Shown here: positions 40,439 to 48,663 of the stretch, one piece after another | Numbering within the stretch: position 1 is the stretch's first letter | Layout of the letters: every line of letters starts with the position of its first letter | NCBI GenBank assembly: GCA_035531775.1 | Contig: DATKSG010000093.1 | Coordinates: forward strand, 1 to 64,000 | Origin: DATKSG01 sp035531775 | GTDB taxonomy: Bacteria; Actinomycetota; Acidimicrobiia; Acidimicrobiales; UBA8190 | Direction of reading: 5' to 3' | DNA: 64,000 bases | Translations under genes and position numbers: made by a program | Notes under the pieces: generated by a model | What the model was told of the DNA's origin: nothing | What the model saw: only the letters and a program-made list of their open reading frames with translations | The model's database searches: none

Positions 40439-41287
40439 TCAGGGCTTGGCCAGGTCGAGCGACAACCCTTCCGCCGCACCCACCACGGAGTCGAGGCGCG
40501 ACGCTCCGGGCGCCATCCGGGCACACTCCACGATGCGGTCCATCTCGTCGTCGTCGTGCAGGGGGTCGTGGTGGTAGAGCACGAGCTCGCGGGCGCCGGC
40601 CTCGGCCGCCACGTGCACGGCGTAGGACACCGTCGAGTGGCCCCAGGTGGCCTTGGCGGCGAACTCCTCGTCGGTGTACTGGGCGTCGTGGATGAGAACG
40701 TCGGCGCCGTCGCACAGCTCGAGCACGGCCTCGTCGATGCTCTGCCGGTCATCGGGGGCCTGGTGGTCGCTCACGTAGGCCAGCGACCGGCCGCCGGCCT
40801 CTATGCGGAAGCCGAGCGTGGAGCCCACATGCGGCACCCGCCTCACCACGACCTTGGCCGAGCCCACGGCCAGCACGTCGTCGCCCACCTCGCGGAACTC
40901 GACCGATCCGTGCAGCTCATTGACCTGCACGGGGAAGAAGGGGGGCACCACCACCCGGTCCATGACTTCGCACAGCGGGCCGTCCTGGGCCGGTCCGTAT
41001 ACGGCCATCTTCCCGCCCAGGCGCAGGATCGGCCGGCAGAAGGGAAGGCCGATGATGTGGTCCCAGTGCAGATGGGTCAGGAAGGCCGTGAGCGCTATGG
41101 GGGCGTCGAAACCGAAGCGCTCCTCGAGGTCATGGCCGAGGGGGCGCAGGCCGGTGCCCAGGTCGAGGACGATGGGAGCCTCGTCGCCCACCTCCACGGC
41201 CACACAGGAGGTGTTGCCGCCGTAGCGGACGTACTGCTGGCCCGAGCACGGGCACGAGCCCCGCACGCCATGGAACGTGACTCGCAG
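40439..41287 (-). CDS. Metallo-beta-lactamase-fold hydrolase, probable CTG start
   Basis: 282 aa with the start used here. Zinc site THLHWDHIIGLPF (HxHxDH), later His in RRVPHVGSTLGF, Asp in YVSDHQAP and His in LYHHDPLHDDDE, related to RNase Z/PhnP-like hydrolases. The family begins with a beta-strand of the type M-R-V-x-F-x-G-V-R-G-S; here RVTFHGVRGSCPCSG is encoded only if translation begins at CTG 41287, which has GGAGGAGGGGG 7 bases upstream. GTG 41266 would remove this strand. Confidence 0.82.
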   Translation of the reverse strand: MRVTFHGVRGSCPCSGQQYVRYGGNTSCVAVEVGDEAPIVLDLGTGLRPLGHDLEERFGFDAPIALTAFLTHLHWDHIIGLPFCRPILRLGGKMAVYGPAQDGPLCEVMDRVVVPPFFPVQVNELHGSVEFREVGDDVLAVGSAKVVVRRVPHVGSTLGFRIEAGGRSLAYVSDHQAPDDRQSIDEAVLELCDGADVLIHDAQYTDEEFAAKATWGHSTVSYAVHVAAEAGARELVLYHHDPLHDDDEMDRIVECARMAPGASRLDSVVGAAEGLSLDLAKP

Positions 41288-41359
41288 TGGACGTCCCCCT
41301 CCTCCAGCCTTCCGGCCCGCCGGCCCGGGAGGTCCTCACCAGCGACAATACTCGCCACC

Positions 41360-42277
41360 ATGGACGTGACGACGGGGACGACGGGGACGACCGGAACGAC
41401 CGGAACGCCGGCCCGGGTAGTGGCCAACGGCGTGGAGTTCGCCTACCTCGAGGCCGGCCCGCCCGACGGGCCACTGGCGTTGTGCCTGCACGGGTTCCCC
41501 GACACCGCCACCAGCTGGCGCCACCTCATGCCGGCTCTGGCCGGGGCCGGCTACCACGCCGTGGCCCCGTGGATGCGGGGTTACGCGCCGAGTGCGGTCC
41601 CGGCCGACGGCTGCTACCAGCAAGGTGCGCTGGGCGCCGATGCCTGCGCCCTGCACGAGGCGCTAGGGGGGGACGGTCGGGCCGTGCTGGTGGGCCATGA
41701 CTGGGGCGCCTCGGCGGCCTACTCGGCTGCCCCCTTCCAGCCCGATCGCTGGTCCAAGGTGGTGGTCATGGCCTTGCCGCCTCTGGCCGCGCTGGCCACC
41801 GGGTTCCTCACATACGACCAGCTCAAGCGCAGCTTCTACGTATTCGTTTTCCAAAGTGCGCTGGCCGACACGGCCGTGGCGCTCGACGACCTCGCCTTCA
41901 TCGACCGTCTGTGGGCCGACTGGTCGCCGGGCTACGACGGCAGCTGGGACGCCGCTCAGGTGAAGGCGGCCCTGCGTGACCCGGCGCATCTGTCGGCGGC
42001 CATCGGCTACTACCGGGCCATGTTCGACGCCACCACCCACCGGCCCGAGTACGACGCCGCCCAGGGCGCCTCGGCGTCGTCTCCACCCCAGCCCACCTTG
42101 TACCTCCACGGCGCCGACGACGGATGCCTGGCTCCCGAAGCCATCGGCGACGTGGCCGCCTTGCTCTCGGCGTCGTCGCGGCGGGTGGACATAGCGGGAG
42201 CAGGCCACTTCCTCCATCTGGAACGGCCCGACGAGGTCAATGCTCTCGTCCTCGAATTCCTGAGCGACCGAGCCTGA
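41360..42277 (+). CDS. Alpha/beta hydrolase, epoxide hydrolase-like
   Basis: 305 aa. HGFPDTATSW oxyanion motif, nucleophile Asp in LVGHDWGASAAYSAA (epoxide hydrolase/dehalogenase style), acid-His region ending AGAGHFLHLERPDEV. The N terminus carries a Thr-Gly repeat (TTGTTGTTGTTG) encoded by 9-bp tandem repeats, an odd extension. ATG 41360 is preceded by AATACT and 7 bases. A dehalogenase activity is an alternative. Confidence 0.87.
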   Translation: MDVTTGTTGTTGTTGTPARVVANGVEFAYLEAGPPDGPLALCLHGFPDTATSWRHLMPALAGAGYHAVAPWMRGYAPSAVPADGCYQQGALGADACALHEALGGDGRAVLVGHDWGASAAYSAAPFQPDRWSKVVVMALPPLAALATGFLTYDQLKRSFYVFVFQSALADTAVALDDLAFIDRLWADWSPGYDGSWDAAQVKAALRDPAHLSAAIGYYRAMFDATTHRPEYDAAQGASASSPPQPTLYLHGADDGCLAPEAIGDVAALLSASSRRVDIAGAGHFLHLERPDEVNALVLEFLSDRA

Positions 42278-42289
42278 CGCCGAGCGCGC

Positions 42290-42802
42290 TCAGCCCCAGA
42301 CGTCGTCCCCATAGGGGCGTCGCCGGGCGGGGGCGTCGTCGGCCTTCCAGACCATGAGCTTGCGCCTGAAGTAACAGACCTCCTCGCCACGTTGGTTGAA
42401 GGCCTTGGTCTCCACCGTCACCACACCGCGATCGGGCTTGGACGACGACGCCACCTTGTCGAGCACCCGCGTCTCGGCGTAGATGGTGTCGCCGTGGAAC
42501 GTCGGGAAGCGGTGCACGAGAGATTCCACCTCGAGGTTGGCGATGCACGATCCGCTCACGTCGGGCACGCTCATGCCGAGCACCAGCGAGTAGACCAGAT
42601 TGCCCACCACCACATTGCGGCCCTGCACCGTCTCGTGCTCGGCGAACCAGGCATTGGTGTGCAGCGGATGGTGGTTCATGGTGATCATGCAGAAGAGATG
42701 GTCGTCGTACTCGGTGACGGTCTTGCCCGGCCAGTGCCGGTAGATGTCGCCGGGCTCGAAGTCCTCGAAGTAACGGCCGAAGGGCCGGTCGTAGGTGGTC
42801 AT
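42290..42802 (-). CDS. Mesaconyl-CoA hydratase-like MaoC protein
   Basis: 170 aa, single hot-dog domain. HWPGKTVTEYDDHLFCMITM, NHHPLHTNAWFAEHE, NVVVGNLVYSLVLGMSVPDV and PTFHGDTIYAETRVL match the short MaoC proteins that accompany ethylmalonyl-CoA pathway genes in Streptomyces. Hydrates mesaconyl-C1-CoA to beta-methylmalyl-CoA, the substrate of the lyase at 45713. ATG 42802. Neighbouring pathway genes (mcd, mcl) lie within 4 kb, but not in one operon. Confidence 0.8.
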   Translation of the reverse strand: MTTYDRPFGRYFEDFEPGDIYRHWPGKTVTEYDDHLFCMITMNHHPLHTNAWFAEHETVQGRNVVVGNLVYSLVLGMSVPDVSGSCIANLEVESLVHRFPTFHGDTIYAETRVLDKVASSSKPDRGVVTVETKAFNQRGEEVCYFRRKLMVWKADDAPARRRPYGDDVWG

Positions 42803-42842
42803 GGCTCTCGGTGTACTCCCCAGCGCCGGGAGACGTCCAGCC

Positions 42843-43271
42843 TCACCCGGCCGGGCGGGGGCGGGTGGTGAAGCCGAGCGCCCAGTCCTCACTCGACTCC
42901 CCGTCGATGGTGAGGCGCCAGGCGAAGCGATGCCCGGGGGCCAGCGGCAACGGGCCCAGGTTCACAGCCAGGGCCACGTCGATGGGCGTGCCCTCGGGCA
43001 CGGTGCCGGGACGGGCCACGTTGAACTCGCCACGGACCTCCACCGGGTGGGTGCCCTCAGGGGTGTCGAGCATCACGGGGCGACCGTCGGCATCCTCGAG
43101 GTACAGCTCCCAGTGGTGCTGCTGCTCGGCCTCGTGCCAGCCGACGTCGATCTTCATGGCGATGGCCGAAGGCATGGGGTCGGGGCCCGTGAGCGACCAG
43201 CCGCCGCCAAGGACGAAGAGCTTCCCGTCGGCCACCTGGGCCGAGTCGCACAGCAGCATGGTCACCTTCAC
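42843..43271 (-). CDS. DUF6941-family protein
   Basis: 142 aa with no cysteine-rich, signal or membrane features. The sequence begins MKVTMLLCDSAQVADGKLFV and has a beta-rich body (HHWELYLEDADGRPVML, FNVARPGTVPEGTPID), matching the small actinobacterial DUF6941 proteins. Function unknown. GTG 43271, with TAGGGT 7 bases upstream. Starts 40 bases before the MaoC gene on the same strand. Confidence 0.65.
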   Translation of the reverse strand: MKVTMLLCDSAQVADGKLFVLGGGWSLTGPDPMPSAIAMKIDVGWHEAEQQHHWELYLEDADGRPVMLDTPEGTHPVEVRGEFNVARPGTVPEGTPIDVALAVNLGPLPLAPGHRFAWRLTIDGESSEDWALGFTTRPRPAG

Positions 43272-43287
43272 GGCGGCGACCCTACTG

Positions 43288-43361
43288 CCGTCGGGGCGCC
43301 GGCCCTGTCCAACACCGTCGGGGCGCCGGCCCTGTCCAACACCGTCGGGACGCCGGCCATG
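43288..43361. repeat. Tandem 27-bp repeat in an intergenic promoter region
   Basis: CCGTCGGGGCGCCGGCCCTG plus seven more bases is repeated at 43288-43314 and 43315-43341, with a third, slightly altered partial copy from 43342. It lies just before the TAGCGT box of the methyltransferase, within the divergent promoter region. It may represent a duplicated site or replication slippage. Confidence 0.85.
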
Positions 43362-43368
43362 TACCCGG

Positions 43369-43374
43369 TAGCGT
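43369..43374 (+). promoter_or_regulatory. Leaderless-type -10 box of the methyltransferase gene
   Basis: TAGCGT followed by six bases (CGGGGC) and GTG 43381; no ribosome site between. Confidence 0.55.
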
Positions 43375-43380
43375 CGGGGC

Positions 43381-44043
43381 GTGGCTCACGCGCTCCGAGA
43401 CGACGTCTATCGCCGCCCGCTCGCCACCGCCCTACAGCGGCTGGGAGTCGGTCCGGGGTGGCGCTGCGTGGACGTGGGCGCCGGCGGTGGCGACGTGACG
43501 GTGGCCCTGGCCGAGATCGTCGGGCGCGACGGGCGCGTGTACGCGGTGGACAGCGACCCGCGTGCCCGTGACGAGGTGGCCTCGGCCGCCGCCGCCTTCA
43601 GCCAGGTCCTGGCCATCACCCAGGCCGGGGAGGACCTCGTCCTGCCCGAGCCCGTGGACCTCGCCTTCTGCCGTTTCCTGCTCATGCACGTGCTCGACCC
43701 GGCCGTGGTCCTGGCCCGCATGCGCCGGGCCGTGCGCCCCGGCGGCTTCCTGGTGGCCCAGGAGCCCATCACCTCGGCCGGCCGCATCGACGGCGTGGCC
43801 CTGTCGATGCCCGAGGCGCGCCACCCCGACGTGGGGGCCATCCTGCCGGCGCTCGTGCGCCAAGCCGGGCTCGAAATCATCGACGCCTGGGCCGAGGCCC
43901 CGGCCGGGGCCGGGCCCGGGGCGGTGTCGGCCTACCTTGGCGCGCTCACCGGGGTGGACCCCGGCGACGACCCCGTGGTGCTGCCCCCGCTGGTCACCGT
44001 GGTGGGCCGGGCCCCCGACGCCGCCGCGTCGGTGGCTGGGTAA
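43381..44043 (+). CDS. Class I SAM-dependent methyltransferase
   Basis: 220 aa. Motif I VDVGAGGGDVTVALAEIVG (about 30-48), motif II VYAVDSDPRA, post-I VDLAFCRFLLMHVLDP and RRAVRPGGFLVAQEP (motif III) make the SAM-binding fold clear. The C-terminal part is short. Substrate not known. GTG 43381. The acyl-CoA dehydrogenase gene begins 10 bases after its stop, with its own TAAGTT box overlapping the end of this gene. Confidence 0.88.
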   Translation: MAHALRDDVYRRPLATALQRLGVGPGWRCVDVGAGGGDVTVALAEIVGRDGRVYAVDSDPRARDEVASAAAAFSQVLAITQAGEDLVLPEPVDLAFCRFLLMHVLDPAVVLARMRRAVRPGGFLVAQEPITSAGRIDGVALSMPEARHPDVGAILPALVRQAGLEIIDAWAEAPAGAGPGAVSAYLGALTGVDPGDDPVVLPPLVTVVGRAPDAAASVAG

Positions 44044-44053
44044 GTTGGCCCCC

Positions 44054-45688
44054 GTGAGCGACGCACCTTCAGCTTCGCCGGGCGCCATCGCATCCCTGGA
44101 CGAGGCGGCCGCCGCCCAGAAGGTGGCCGCCGCCGTGGTGCACGGCGCCGTGAGCCGACTGGCTCGGGCCGCCGACCTCGACGAGCAGCAGGTGCTGGCC
44201 TACGACGTGGCCCATGCCGCTGCCGCCGTGCGCACGGCCGAGGCCGTCATCGACTACGGGGCGCACGGGCCCGACGAGGCCCGCATCGCCTGCGCCTTCG
44301 TGGCCGACGCCCTGAGCGAGCTGGCCGGCCGAGTGGTCGGAAGAGAAGAAGCCTGGGGCACCGACGCCGGCTGGCTGGCGCCGGCGGCGAGCTTCGTCTC
44401 GACCTGGCGCCGGCCCGAGACCCTGGCCGAGTTGTGCGGGACCGAGGGACAGCGCCACTTGGACGGCGACTTCGAGTTGGTGCGAGAGACGTTCCACCGC
44501 TTCGCCGAAGAGCAGCTGCGGCCCCGGGCCGAGCACGTACACCGGGCCAACGACGACATCCCCGAGGAGGTGATCGCCGGCCTGGCCGACATGGGGGCCC
44601 TGGGCCTCTCCATCCCCGAGGAATACGGCGGCTTCGCCTCGGGCGGCGAGAGCGACTACCTGGGCATGGTGGTGGCCACCGAGGAGCTGTCGTGGGGCTC
44701 GCTCGGTGCCGGCGGGTCGCTAATCACCCGACCCGAGATCCTGAGCCGGGCTCTGGTGGCCGGGGGCACCGACGAGCAGAAGCAGCGCTGGCTGCCGGCA
44801 CTGGCCTCGGGCGAGATCATGAACGCCGTGGCCGTGACCGAGCCCGACTTCGGGTCCGACGTGGCCAACGTGGTCACCTCGGCCGCCCGGGTCGAGGGTG
44901 GGTGGCTGATCAACGGGGTGAAGACGTGGTGCACCTTCGCGGCGCGCGCCGATGTTCTCATGCTGCTGGCGCGCACCGACCCCGACCGCTCCAAGGCCCA
45001 TCGCGGCTTGTCGTTGTTCGTGGTGGAGAAAGAGCGCGGCGACGGCCACGGGTTCGTGCTGGCTCAGGACCCCGCCGCCGGCGGGCGCGATCAGCCGGCC
45101 GGGCGCATGGAGGGCCGGCCCATCGACACCATCGGATATCGGGGCATGCACTCCTATGAGATCGCCTTCGAGAACTGGTTCGTCCCCGAGGCCAATCTGG
45201 TGGGCGGCCCCGAGGGCGTGGGCCGGGGCTTCTACCTTCAGATGGCCGGGTTCGAGAACGGCCGCCTGCAGACCGCGGCGCGGGCCCTCGGAGTCATGCA
45301 AGCCGCCTACGAGGCCGCCTCCGCCTACGCCGCGGATCGCTCGGTCTTCGGGCGCCCCATCGCCCGCTACCAGCTGACCCGGGCCAAGCTGGCCCGCATG
45401 GCGGTGATCATCCAGGCCACCCGCCAGTTCTCGTACCAGGTGGCCCGGCTCATGGCCAAGGGCGAGGGCACCTTGGAGGCGTCGATGCTCAAGGCCTATG
45501 TGTGCCGCGCCGCCGAATGGGTGACACGCGAGGCCATGCAGATCCACGGCGGCATGGGATACGCCGAGGAGTTCGCCGTCAGCCGTTACTTCGTCGACGC
45601 CCGCGTCTTGTCGATCTTCGAGGGAGCCGACGAGACCTTGGCGCTCAAGGTGGTGGCCCGCCGGTTGGTGGAGCAGGCGTCGGGCTGA
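44054..45688 (+). CDS. Acyl-CoA dehydrogenase, methylsuccinyl-CoA dehydrogenase-like
   Basis: 544 aa. A helical N-terminal extension of about 130 residues precedes the usual acyl-CoA dehydrogenase domains: AMDIGALGLSIPEE-like DMGALGLSIPEEYGG, VTEPDFGSDVANVVTSA, INGVKTWCTFAARADV, LARMAVIIQATRQF and IHGGMGYAEEFAVSRYF. Methylsuccinyl-CoA dehydrogenase (Mcd) has this length and extension, and the neighbours are mesaconyl-CoA hydratase and a malyl-CoA lyase, giving consecutive steps of the ethylmalonyl-CoA pathway. GTG 44054 with TAAGTT 7 bases upstream. Another long-chain relative cannot be excluded. Confidence 0.8.
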   Translation: MSDAPSASPGAIASLDEAAAAQKVAAAVVHGAVSRLARAADLDEQQVLAYDVAHAAAAVRTAEAVIDYGAHGPDEARIACAFVADALSELAGRVVGREEAWGTDAGWLAPAASFVSTWRRPETLAELCGTEGQRHLDGDFELVRETFHRFAEEQLRPRAEHVHRANDDIPEEVIAGLADMGALGLSIPEEYGGFASGGESDYLGMVVATEELSWGSLGAGGSLITRPEILSRALVAGGTDEQKQRWLPALASGEIMNAVAVTEPDFGSDVANVVTSAARVEGGWLINGVKTWCTFAARADVLMLLARTDPDRSKAHRGLSLFVVEKERGDGHGFVLAQDPAAGGRDQPAGRMEGRPIDTIGYRGMHSYEIAFENWFVPEANLVGGPEGVGRGFYLQMAGFENGRLQTAARALGVMQAAYEAASAYAADRSVFGRPIARYQLTRAKLARMAVIIQATRQFSYQVARLMAKGEGTLEASMLKAYVCRAAEWVTREAMQIHGGMGYAEEFAVSRYFVDARVLSIFEGADETLALKVVARRLVEQASG

Positions 45689-45717
45689 GCCACGGTGCCC
45701 GGCACCCGTGGCTCAGC
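45684..45717. terminator. Bidirectional hairpin formed around two stop codons
   Basis: A perfect 12-bp inverted repeat (GCTGAGCCACGG / CCGTGGCTCAGC) with a 10-base loop. The TGA of the rightward dehydrogenase (45686-45688) is in the left arm and the stop of the leftward lyase (45713-45715) is in the right arm. Likely terminates transcription from both sides. Confidence 0.75.
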
Positions 45718-46651
45718 TCTGTGAACGAGTGCGTCCGGCGCGCTCGCCGCGGGTGACGAACTTGGTGGCCATCTTGCGGCTGGCCTCGTCGATCATCTCG
45801 TCGCCGAACATCACGGCCCCTTTGCGGTCGTCCTCGGTGGCCTTCTGATACGCGTCGAGGATGTCCCAGGCCCGGTCGAATTGCTCCTGCGTCGGGGAGT
45901 ACATCTCGTTCAGCACGGTGACCTGGTCGGGGGTGAGGGCCCACTTGCCGTCGTAGCCGAGCACCCGGGTGCGCTGGGCGAAGTCGCGCAGTCCGTCCAT
46001 GTCCTTCACCCGCAGATACGGCCCGTCGATGACCTGCAGGCCGTTGGCCCGGCCGGCCATGAGGATGCGGGCGAAGACGTAGTGGAAGTGGTCGCCGGGG
46101 TACTCCGGGATCTGCACGCCGCCGGTGAGCACCGGCATCTCCATGGAAGCGGCGAAGTCGGCCGGCCCGAAGATGATGGTCTCGAGCCGGGGAGAGGCGG
46201 CACAGATCTCGTCCACGTTGATGAGCCCGCGGGTGGTCTCGATCTGGGCCTCTATGCCGATGTGGCCCACCGGCAGGCCACTGCGCTTCTCCACCTGGGC
46301 CAGCAGGAGATCGAGGGCCACCACCTCGGCGGCCGACTGCACCTTGGGCAGCATCACCTCGTCGAGGCGCTCCCCGGCGTTGCCCACCACCTCGATGACG
46401 TCGCCGTAGGTCCACTCGGTGTCCCAGGCGTTGATGCGCACGCACAGCACCCGGTCGTCCCACGTCTGCTTGCGGATGGCCTCGACCACCTTGGCCCGCG
46501 CTGCGTCCTTCTCGAGGGGGGCGACGGAATCCTCCAAGTCCAAAAAGGACATGTCGGCCGGCACGGTGGGTGCCTTCTCCAGGAAGCGCTCGTTGGAGCC
46601 CGGGGTCGAGAAGCACGAGCGGCGGGGCAGGTGGCGGCTGCGTTCGGACAT
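45713..46651 (-). CDS. HpcH/HpaI aldolase, malyl-CoA / beta-methylmalyl-CoA lyase-like (CitE family)
   Basis: 312 aa, TIM barrel. Key blocks: RRSCFSTPGSNERFLEKA, FLDLEDSVAPLEKDAAR (Mg and phosphate), VLCVRINAWDTEWTYGD, IGIEAQIETTRGL, IIFGPADFAASM and WALTPDQVTVLNE. Length and motifs fit actinobacterial Mcl, which splits beta-methylmalyl-CoA to glyoxylate and propionyl-CoA. With the MaoC and Mcd-like genes it forms the end of the ethylmalonyl-CoA pathway. ATG 46651 with TAGCAT 7 bases upstream. Confidence 0.85.
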   Translation of the reverse strand: MSERSRHLPRRSCFSTPGSNERFLEKAPTVPADMSFLDLEDSVAPLEKDAARAKVVEAIRKQTWDDRVLCVRINAWDTEWTYGDVIEVVGNAGERLDEVMLPKVQSAAEVVALDLLLAQVEKRSGLPVGHIGIEAQIETTRGLINVDEICAASPRLETIIFGPADFAASMEMPVLTGGVQIPEYPGDHFHYVFARILMAGRANGLQVIDGPYLRVKDMDGLRDFAQRTRVLGYDGKWALTPDQVTVLNEMYSPTQEQFDRAWDILDAYQKATEDDRKGAVMFGDEMIDEASRKMATKFVTRGERAGRTRSQS

Positions 46652-46710
46652 GGCGCCGATGCTACCGGCGACAGCGGGCGCCGCTCCAGGTGAGGCCGGG
46701 TGAGGCCGGC

Positions 46711-47937
46711 TCAGGCGCCCAGGTCGGCGGGCGTCAACTGCTCGGTGAGGAGGCGGGCGAAGGCCTCGGGACGACCGGCCACGAACCGGCGGCACAGGCG
46801 CAGCCCTTCGATGTAGCAGAACACATACGCCCGCCACGTCGGGTGGAGGAGGAACTCCACCGCCTTGGCTGCCCGCTGGCGCGACATGATGCCCCAGCGC
46901 GCTACGTCGTCGATTACTCGGTCGGGACCTACGCCCTCGGCGTGCAGCGCCAGCGCCGCGTTTCCACGCACGGCGGCGAGGGCTTCGCTGGCCTCGGCCA
47001 CGGCCGCCACCACCTCGGCGTCGTAGCGGATGCCCAGCGGCCGCAGGTGCTCGGCCACCAGCGCCTCGGGGCGCTCGCCCATCACCACTTCGAGGCCCAG
47101 GTCGGCCAGGCCCTCGGCCAGCAGGGCGCTGGGAGTGCCCACCAGGAAGATCGACTCCTCCAGATAGTGCCGGCGCCGCACCAGGCCCACTTCCTTGCGC
47201 GAGTGCTCGGTGTGGTGCCCCGGGTAGGCCTCGTGGGCCACCAGGTGGGCCAGCGACGTGGACAGCACCGGCAAGTCCGTGTTGATGTCCACCCGAGAGC
47301 GCAGGTCGCCGAGATACGTGTTGAACCCCGACCACGGTCGCCCGGTCACGAGCTCGAAGTCCACGCGCTCGCCGTCGGGCAGCCCGAAGAGGCGGTCGGT
47401 GCGCTGGCGCAGGTCCGAGGCCAGTGAGGCGATGGCCGCCGGCAGCGTCTCGGGAGCCACGGCGTGCGACTCGCGCCATGAGATGAGCCGCTCGGGCAGC
47501 GGCCCGCTGCCGGGCAGCGCCTCGGCCAGGCGCTCATGGGCGGCGCGCAATTCATCCTCGGGCACCGCTCTCGGCCGCACCCCGTAGCACTGCTCGACTT
47601 CGTCCTCGTAGGCGATCTCCTCGCCGGCCAGCTTGCGGGCCGTGGTGAGCAGGCCGACCATCTGGGCGCGCAGGAAGGCCCTGCGTCCGGGCTCGGCGCC
47701 CGACGTGGAGGAGGTGGGCTCGGAAAGCGCCGCCCCGCCGTCGAGGTCGGCGATTAGGGCCCGGGCCTTCGTCACGAGGGCGATGGCGGGCCAGATGGGC
47801 TCGTCTCTCACCCGGGCGGCCAGCGCCGGCGGTCCGTAGTAGGCGTCTACCAGCCCGTCTACGTGGCGACCGAGGGCCAGGCCCAGCTCCAGATATCCCC
47901 CGACCACGCCGCCGGGGTCGGTGCCGTCGGTGCTCAC
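46711..47937 (-). CDS. DUF885-family putative metallopeptidase
   Basis: 408 aa. The family zinc-like motif AHEAYPGHHTEHSRKEV (HExxPGHH) and ESIFLVGTPSALLAEGLADLG, RGNAALALHAEG and LHPTWRAYVFCYIEG are visible; the usual family is about 500-600 aa, so this is a short form without signal peptide. GTG 47937 overlaps the stop of the dienelactone-hydrolase gene as GTGA. Peptidase activity is inferred from the motif and was not proven for most members. Confidence 0.75.
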   Translation of the reverse strand: MSTDGTDPGGVVGGYLELGLALGRHVDGLVDAYYGPPALAARVRDEPIWPAIALVTKARALIADLDGGAALSEPTSSTSGAEPGRRAFLRAQMVGLLTTARKLAGEEIAYEDEVEQCYGVRPRAVPEDELRAAHERLAEALPGSGPLPERLISWRESHAVAPETLPAAIASLASDLRQRTDRLFGLPDGERVDFELVTGRPWSGFNTYLGDLRSRVDINTDLPVLSTSLAHLVAHEAYPGHHTEHSRKEVGLVRRRHYLEESIFLVGTPSALLAEGLADLGLEVVMGERPEALVAEHLRPLGIRYDAEVVAAVAEASEALAAVRGNAALALHAEGVGPDRVIDDVARWGIMSRQRAAKAVEFLLHPTWRAYVFCYIEGLRLCRRFVAGRPEAFARLLTEQLTPADLGA

Positions 47938-48620
47938 CGAAGCTGCGCGTGCAGGAAGTCCACCGTCCGGCGCCACGACGTACCGGCCGCCGCCGCGTCG
48001 TAGACCTCGGGGCGGGTGTCGTTGAAGAAGGCGTGGGACACCCCCTCGTACACGTGGAGCTCCATCTCCTTGCCGAGGCCCTCCAAGGTGGCTTTGAGCT
48101 CGGCGGCCGCCGCCGGCGTGAAGAAGTCGTCGTCGGCGGCCACATGGGCCAGCACCGGCGCGGCCAGCGCCGAGTAGTCGGGCTGGGCTTCGGGCCAGGG
48201 GATGACCCCGTAGAAGGCCACGCAGGCGGTGACGGCGTCGGGGCGCTGGCAGGCGAGCACCAACGCCAGGCCGCCCCCCATGCAGAACCCGACCACTCCC
48301 ACGCCGCTCCCGCTGGCCCGGCTGCGCACTTCGTCGACGGCCCCCGACAGGTCCTTGCCGGCTCGGTCGAGCTGCAGCGCCATCATCTGCTTGCCCGCTT
48401 CGTCGGGCTCCGAGGGCGGCACCTTGGTGCCGTGGTACAGGTCGGGGGCCAGGGCCACGAAGCCCTCGGAGGCGAAGCGGTCGACCACATCGGTGATGTG
48501 GGGGACGAGGCCCCACCACTCCTGTATGACCACCAGCCCCGGCCCGCCACCGGTGGCCGGCGTGGCCAGGTACCCGCCCCCGGTCGAGCCGTTGCTCGGG
48601 AACTCGATCATCTCCCCCAT
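47934..48620 (-). CDS. Dienelactone hydrolase-family protein
   Basis: 228 aa alpha/beta hydrolase. Catalytic Cys in VGFCMGGGLALVLA, Asp in VAADDDFFTP and His in GVSHAFFNDTRPEV, with the usual VIQEWWGL near the N terminus. Hydrolyses dienelactones in aromatic-ring degradation or related esters. ATG 48620; ribosome site AAAGGTG is about 7 bases upstream. No ring-cleavage genes are nearby, so a broader ester substrate is possible. Confidence 0.88.
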   Translation of the reverse strand: MGEMIEFPSNGSTGGGYLATPATGGGPGLVVIQEWWGLVPHITDVVDRFASEGFVALAPDLYHGTKVPPSEPDEAGKQMMALQLDRAGKDLSGAVDEVRSRASGSGVGVVGFCMGGGLALVLACQRPDAVTACVAFYGVIPWPEAQPDYSALAAPVLAHVAADDDFFTPAAAAELKATLEGLGKEMELHVYEGVSHAFFNDTRPEVYDAAAAGTSWRRTVDFLHAQLR

Positions 48621-48663
48621 GGCCAGCACCTTTCTGTTCGTTTTCTCATCAGTACCTGTCGTG

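Noticed and set aside
43288..43361. CRISPR-like repeat upstream of the methyltransferase
   Set aside because: Tandem copies without spacers; a local duplication.
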